Source: Candidatus Mediterraneibacter norwichensis
GTDB taxonomy: Bacteria; Bacillota; Clostridia; Lachnospirales; Lachnospiraceae
Length of the DNA: 56,314 nt
Assembly: GCA_019112765.1 (NCBI GenBank)
Contig: DXIU01000061.1
Location: 1-56,314 of the forward strand
Direction of reading: 5' to 3'
Below, piece by piece: positions 53,542-56,314 of the stretch. A program made the translations under genes and the position numbers. The notes under the pieces are model-generated. The model was not told the origin of the DNA. It searched no databases and saw only the letters and a list, made by a program, of their open reading frames with translations. The number at the start of each line of letters is the position of its first letter. The stretch's first letter is position 1.

Positions 53542-54357
53542 CTAAGAATGATAATACAATTCAATGGGATCAATTGGATCGAAAGGATGCTCAACTTCCA
53601 TCTTTTTGTTTCTTCCTCTTCGTTTCAGCAGCTCACCGCTCTTGTTATATACCCAGAAAGAATATACAAGAAGTTTATTTACCTTTCCCATCTTTTCCTT
53701 GGTGGTCTTTTCATAAAGAACTCCGCCGGCCTTAAACGGGGTTTTCTTATGAATCATGGAAATCAGTTCCGTCTCACATGTTACCGGCTCCGGCAGAATC
53801 GTATATCCTCTTCCTACACAGTCGGGCTTATGGGAATCACTTCCTCCGGTTGTAATTTTCCCGTATTTTTTAGCCAGTTTCATAGCTCCTGCATTGGACT
53901 CCACAGACTCACAGCTGTTAAATCCTTCCACAAAATCAAATCGTTTCACAATCTCCGGAGAAAGATAATATCTTCTGGCATTGGTAAAGCTCATATATTT
54001 TTCTCCGCACGGATGCGCCGGTCCAAGTACTCCGCCGTTCCGATGCACCAGATCAATCAGAAGCGCCAATGGCATCCCCCGCATCTCCAGCAGCTTCATC
54101 TTAACACCCTCGGGCATAATCACAAGGATATGTCCCGCATCTCTCGTATCATATTCTATTCCTTTAAGAACTACAAAGTCTGTATGTTTTTTTCCTTTGA
54201 TATTATTCTTCCAGTAGCGGTATCCGTTGTACGTATCGTGATCTGTAATCACCATCCCCTGGAATCCATGCTTCTTCAGAATTGAAATATATTCTTCAAG
54301 CCCCACTTTACTGTCAATGGAACCCTCTTTCACATGGCAGTGCATATCAATTTTCAT
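53542..54357 (-). CDS. PHP-domain phosphoesterase
   Basis: ATG 54357 follows AAAGGAGG with 7-base spacing and gives 271 residues. Metal-binding motifs of the PHP fold: KIDMHCHVKEGSID, MVITDHDTYNGY, GIEYDT, GPAHPCGEKYM and GGSDSHKPDCVG. Such proteins hydrolyse phosphate esters or nucleotides (some act on 3'-phosphoadenosine-type substrates); the target is not known. It ends 50 bases from the convergent AraC gene. Confidence 0.88.
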   Translation of the reverse strand: MKIDMHCHVKEGSIDSKVGLEEYISILKKHGFQGMVITDHDTYNGYRYWKNNIKGKKHTDFVVLKGIEYDTRDAGHILVIMPEGVKMKLLEMRGMPLALLIDLVHRNGGVLGPAHPCGEKYMSFTNARRYYLSPEIVKRFDFVEGFNSCESVESNAGAMKLAKKYGKITTGGSDSHKPDCVGRGYTILPEPVTCETELISMIHKKTPFKAGGVLYEKTTKEKMGKVNKLLVYSFWVYNKSGELLKRRGRNKKMEVEHPFDPIDPIELYYHS

Positions 54358-54482
54358 GAACACACCTCCTTTTTCATCCGATATGGAACCAGATCTGTAG
54401 TTTTCTTTCCTCTATATTATACCGCTTTGTTCCATAACTGACAACCAAAGGACATTCTTTTTTCACATAATGAAAAACGTTC

Positions 54483-54665
54483 TCATTTTTTGCCATTTTC
54501 TCCCGTCAGATAAGATATGAAAAGCAGGCAGCTAATCCAGATCCCGCAGAATATTACAGGCGGTATCTGCGTCTCCGTAAAACAAAAAACTGATGCAAGC
54601 GCAGCAAGGACGCATACTCCTGCAAAAATAATAATACCCTTAAGAACTGATCTTCTGATATACAT
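54483..54665 (-). CDS. 60-residue two-helix membrane protein
   Basis: ATG 54665 behind AGGAAGG gives MYIRRSVLKGIIIFAGVCVL and a second helix PPVIFCGIWISCLLFISYL, with a basic start and a GKK end. No family recognised. The ribosome site lies inside AAGGTGTGT, which is complementary to ACACACCTT 41 bases upstream in the same transcript. Confidence 0.6.
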   Translation of the reverse strand: MYIRRSVLKGIIIFAGVCVLAALASVFCFTETQIPPVIFCGIWISCLLFISYLTGENGKK

Positions 54666-54767
54666 AAAAACACACCTTCCTCTGATAGATTTTTTACTTT
54701 TAAAAGTATCCTAACAGACAAGGTGTGTCATAAAACGGACTCAATCTTATATTTTCACATCTGATAA

Positions 54768-55562
54768 TTATTCTTCTTCATCCTCTTCGCCCACGCCCAG
54801 ATCTATAATTTCAATATCCTGTTCTTCAGCTTCGCCGGAATCATCTCCCGGCACTGTATCAAGATCAGCGATCAGCGATCTGGCTTTTTCCACCTCATTC
54901 TCTGTCGAATGAGTCTCTCTTATTTCTGCCGCCTTTTCAAGATTTCTTCGTTTTCTTTTTCTTGATTCCAGCAAAAGCTGTACAAGAATACCAACCACAG
55001 AAATTGTTGCGCAGAAAAGAATACTTATCAGTCTTCCCTGTACAGGCACCAGCTGATAAACCGATGCCCCCGCTACAATTCCACCCCAGACAGATGTAGC
55101 GAAAATTGTAAGAGCCACTATGAACCGCACTGCCAGCACAGCCAGAAGCAGTGCCGCGGCCAGGCCAATTCCCGCAGACAGATACTCTTTCGGCTGAACA
55201 ACCTGCACATAAATGCCGCTTACCGAAAGAAACACCGTCAGAAATACACCAAACCGGAAGAAAAACGCACCAAGAAAGGCCAGAATAATTCCTGCTATCA
55301 CACCGGCAGTCAAAGCCGCCATACCGCCTGTGCCTGCCTGATACAGCAGCAGCGCCGCAGCGAGAAAGCCAGCCGAAAATCCCAGAACAGCTGACCATAC
55401 CCGGATTATTTTCAGGCCAAGCAGACACAGAAGAAGTCCGGCTGCCGCAAGAACAGCAAAACAGATTATCTCTGTCCCGGAAAGTGTTCCTGTCTTGACG
55501 TCCCAGGAAAAAAAGAGATCCTCGGGATTCATACTTTGTACTCTGTTAAATAATTCATTCAT
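54768..55562 (-). CDS. TMEM198/DUF4203-like membrane protein with acidic tail
   Basis: ATG 55562 behind GAGGTGGAG gives 264 residues. Six or seven membrane helices with Gly/Ala patterns (VLAAAGLLLCLLGLKIIRVW, LGFSAGFLAAALLLYQAGTG) fit the TM7SF3/TMEM198 family. A charged cytoplasmic tail (SRKRKRRNLEKAAEI) ends in a very acidic run (EEQDIEIIDLGVGEEDEEE). The role in bacteria is unknown. A single gene, transcribed away from the window's end. Confidence 0.8.
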   Translation of the reverse strand: MNELFNRVQSMNPEDLFFSWDVKTGTLSGTEIICFAVLAAAGLLLCLLGLKIIRVWSAVLGFSAGFLAAALLLYQAGTGGMAALTAGVIAGIILAFLGAFFFRFGVFLTVFLSVSGIYVQVVQPKEYLSAGIGLAAALLLAVLAVRFIVALTIFATSVWGGIVAGASVYQLVPVQGRLISILFCATISVVGILVQLLLESRKRKRRNLEKAAEIRETHSTENEVEKARSLIADLDTVPGDDSGEAEEQDIEIIDLGVGEEDEEE

Positions 55563-55705
55563 ATACTCCACCTCAGCTTAATGATAAATAACGCGTGCCT
55601 GCAGAATTTTCTTCCGCTATATTCAAAGCACGCGGTTCCCCTCATTCATTCTACCAATTTTTTCTCTATAATACAATACAGAAAAATGATCTCCTGGCGC
55701 AGAAA

Positions 55706-55747
55706 GAAAGCGGATGCCAATCACTTTTCTGATTAACATCCGCTTTC
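55706..55747 (-). terminator. hairpin below the 49-residue ORF
   Basis: GAAAGCGGATG (55706-55716) pairs with CATCCGCTTTC (55737-55747), with inner AATCA/TGATT. On the minus strand TTTC-TTTCTG follows, an imperfect T-run. It would end a transcript from 55961. Confidence 0.6.
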
Positions 55748-55811
55748 ATTTCGATATTTCTATCATTCGTTTTACCTCTTTCTTTTCTATCTTTCTGATG
55801 ATAGATTTAAC

Positions 55812-55961
55812 TTATGTTCCCGGCGGTCCGTACCTCCTTTTCATAAATTCCTGCCGGACTTTGGTACTTTCAGCTGCCGCTCTTTCTGATATAGATTTTA
55901 CTTCTCTCATAACTTTCTCGTCATTATGATATTTCTCTATACCCGGCTGCTGTGTTTCCAA
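55812..55961 (-). CDS. possible 49-residue charged protein
   Basis: A TTG at 55961 eight bases behind AGGA opens a frame METQQPGIEKYHNDEKVMRE, then VKSISERAAAESTKVRQEFM and KRRYGPPGT. It is helical and charged, not a shadow of another gene, and is followed by the hairpin at 55706-55747. The start is weak; an internal ATG lies at codon 18. No family recognised. Confidence 0.4.
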   Translation of the reverse strand: METQQPGIEKYHNDEKVMREVKSISERAAAESTKVRQEFMKRRYGPPGT

Positions 55962-56232
55962 TCACGACATCCTGCAGGTTCTATAAAACTTCCTGTAACG
56001 ATCATCCATTTGATAATGATTTCTGTCATCCTCTCTTGTCAGATTGTTCATTCAGTTTTATTTCTTGTCTATATATTACCATTCAATATAATATTTGTCA
56101 ATAAATATTTTGTATTTTTATTTATATATTAAATATTATCTGTTAATTTTAGTAATGCCAGTCAGACGCTTCCGGAAAGGGACACAGCTTTGACAGGTAA
56201 AAATAATTCGCACTAAATCTATTGAAAATACA
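55962..56232. other. AT-rich intergenic region
   Basis: I see no gene. The stretch 56040-56150 is very AT-rich and would hold the promoter of the plus-strand gene starting at 56289. Confidence 0.5.
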
Positions 56233-56286
56233 CAGCTTCACTGCGAAAATAGAATTATCACAAAAAATTTTTTCGCGGTGAGGCTG
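56233..56286 (+). promoter_or_regulatory. long hairpin covering the ribosome site of the last gene
   Basis: The arm at 56233-56249 (CAGCTTCACTGCGAAAA) pairs with 56270-56286 (TTTTCGCGGTGAGGCTG): 17 bp with two G-U pairs and a 20-base loop. GAGG, the likely ribosome site for ATG 56289, lies in the 3' arm. It could be a translational switch, or a DNA palindrome bound by a regulator. Confidence 0.6.
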
Positions 56287-56288
56287 AA

Positions 56289-56314
56289 ATGGGAAGAAAA
56301 GAACAGAGAATACA
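56289..56314 (+). CDS. start of an unidentified gene (partial)
   Basis: ATG 56289 with GAGG six bases upstream opens MGRKEQRI before the window ends. Too little is present to name it; the basic opening would suit a DNA-binding protein. Confidence 0.4.

Overview
The window looks like a piece of a gut Lachnospiraceae (Bacillota, Clostridia) chromosome. The right half carries the conserved Gram-positive block ylxM-ffh-rpsP-khpA-rimM-trmD-rplS followed by lepB-rbgA-lepB-rnhB-yraN-pgeF. It also carries a sporulation-type cysteine-rich small protein, a sortase-anchored surface phosphoesterase, and strong AGGAGG ribosome binding sites in front of most genes. Nearly all genes are on the minus strand. 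Family names rest on motifs read by eye; no database search was possible.

Positions 1 to about 22,100 are an accessory island, more AT-rich than the rest and full of broken mobility genes. An IS66-type end (1-340) interrupts a small serine recombinase gene. A fragment resembling the C-terminus of the 23S rRNA methyltransferase RlmD follows. Next comes a three-gene cassette (697-4855): an XRE-type regulator, a DUF262-DUF1524 (GmrSD-like) protein and a second DUF262 protein. Remnants of a conjugative element follow: the tail of a large serine recombinase, a SRAP protein, a truncated DUF932 protein and a 25-residue membrane peptide.

The most striking part is 7957-17535. A WYL regulator is followed by six tightly coupled genes: two dynamin-like GTPases, a glycine-zipper membrane protein, a 1113-residue HerA/FtsK-like ATPase with a hydrophobic insert between Ser/Thr-rich linkers, an HNH-type toxin nuclease and a probable immunity protein. 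I read this as a candidate uncharacterised membrane-remodelling, translocation and nuclease system. A divergent XRE regulator shares an intergenic region with two kinds of palindromic operator. Beside it lie prfH and rtcB (ribosome repair and rescue), preceded by a consensus promoter, a 25-codon leader ORF and an intrinsic terminator, which together look like an attenuator. A mini-mobilisation module (ribbon-helix-helix protein, 171-residue relaxase-like protein, Xis-like protein) with a nested palindrome upstream closes the island.

From 22,140 to 35,543 the genes are mainly housekeeping: an NSS transporter, a ferredoxin-type DUF362 protein, a thioesterase, tRNA-Thr(CGU), an MscS channel, and the ribosome/secretion block. 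From 35,685 onward come an intracellular-type subtilase, the Cys-rich spore-coat-like protein, two unknown overlapping genes, two long palindromic repeats sharing a core, a hotdog thioesterase, a divergent TruA, feoAB behind a Fur-like box, a family 2 glycosidase, a large surface phosphoesterase, the glgP-malQ glycogen/maltodextrin pair beside an AraC regulator, a PHP phosphoesterase and membrane proteins. The last 26 bases start a new plus-strand gene whose ribosome binding site is buried in a long hairpin.
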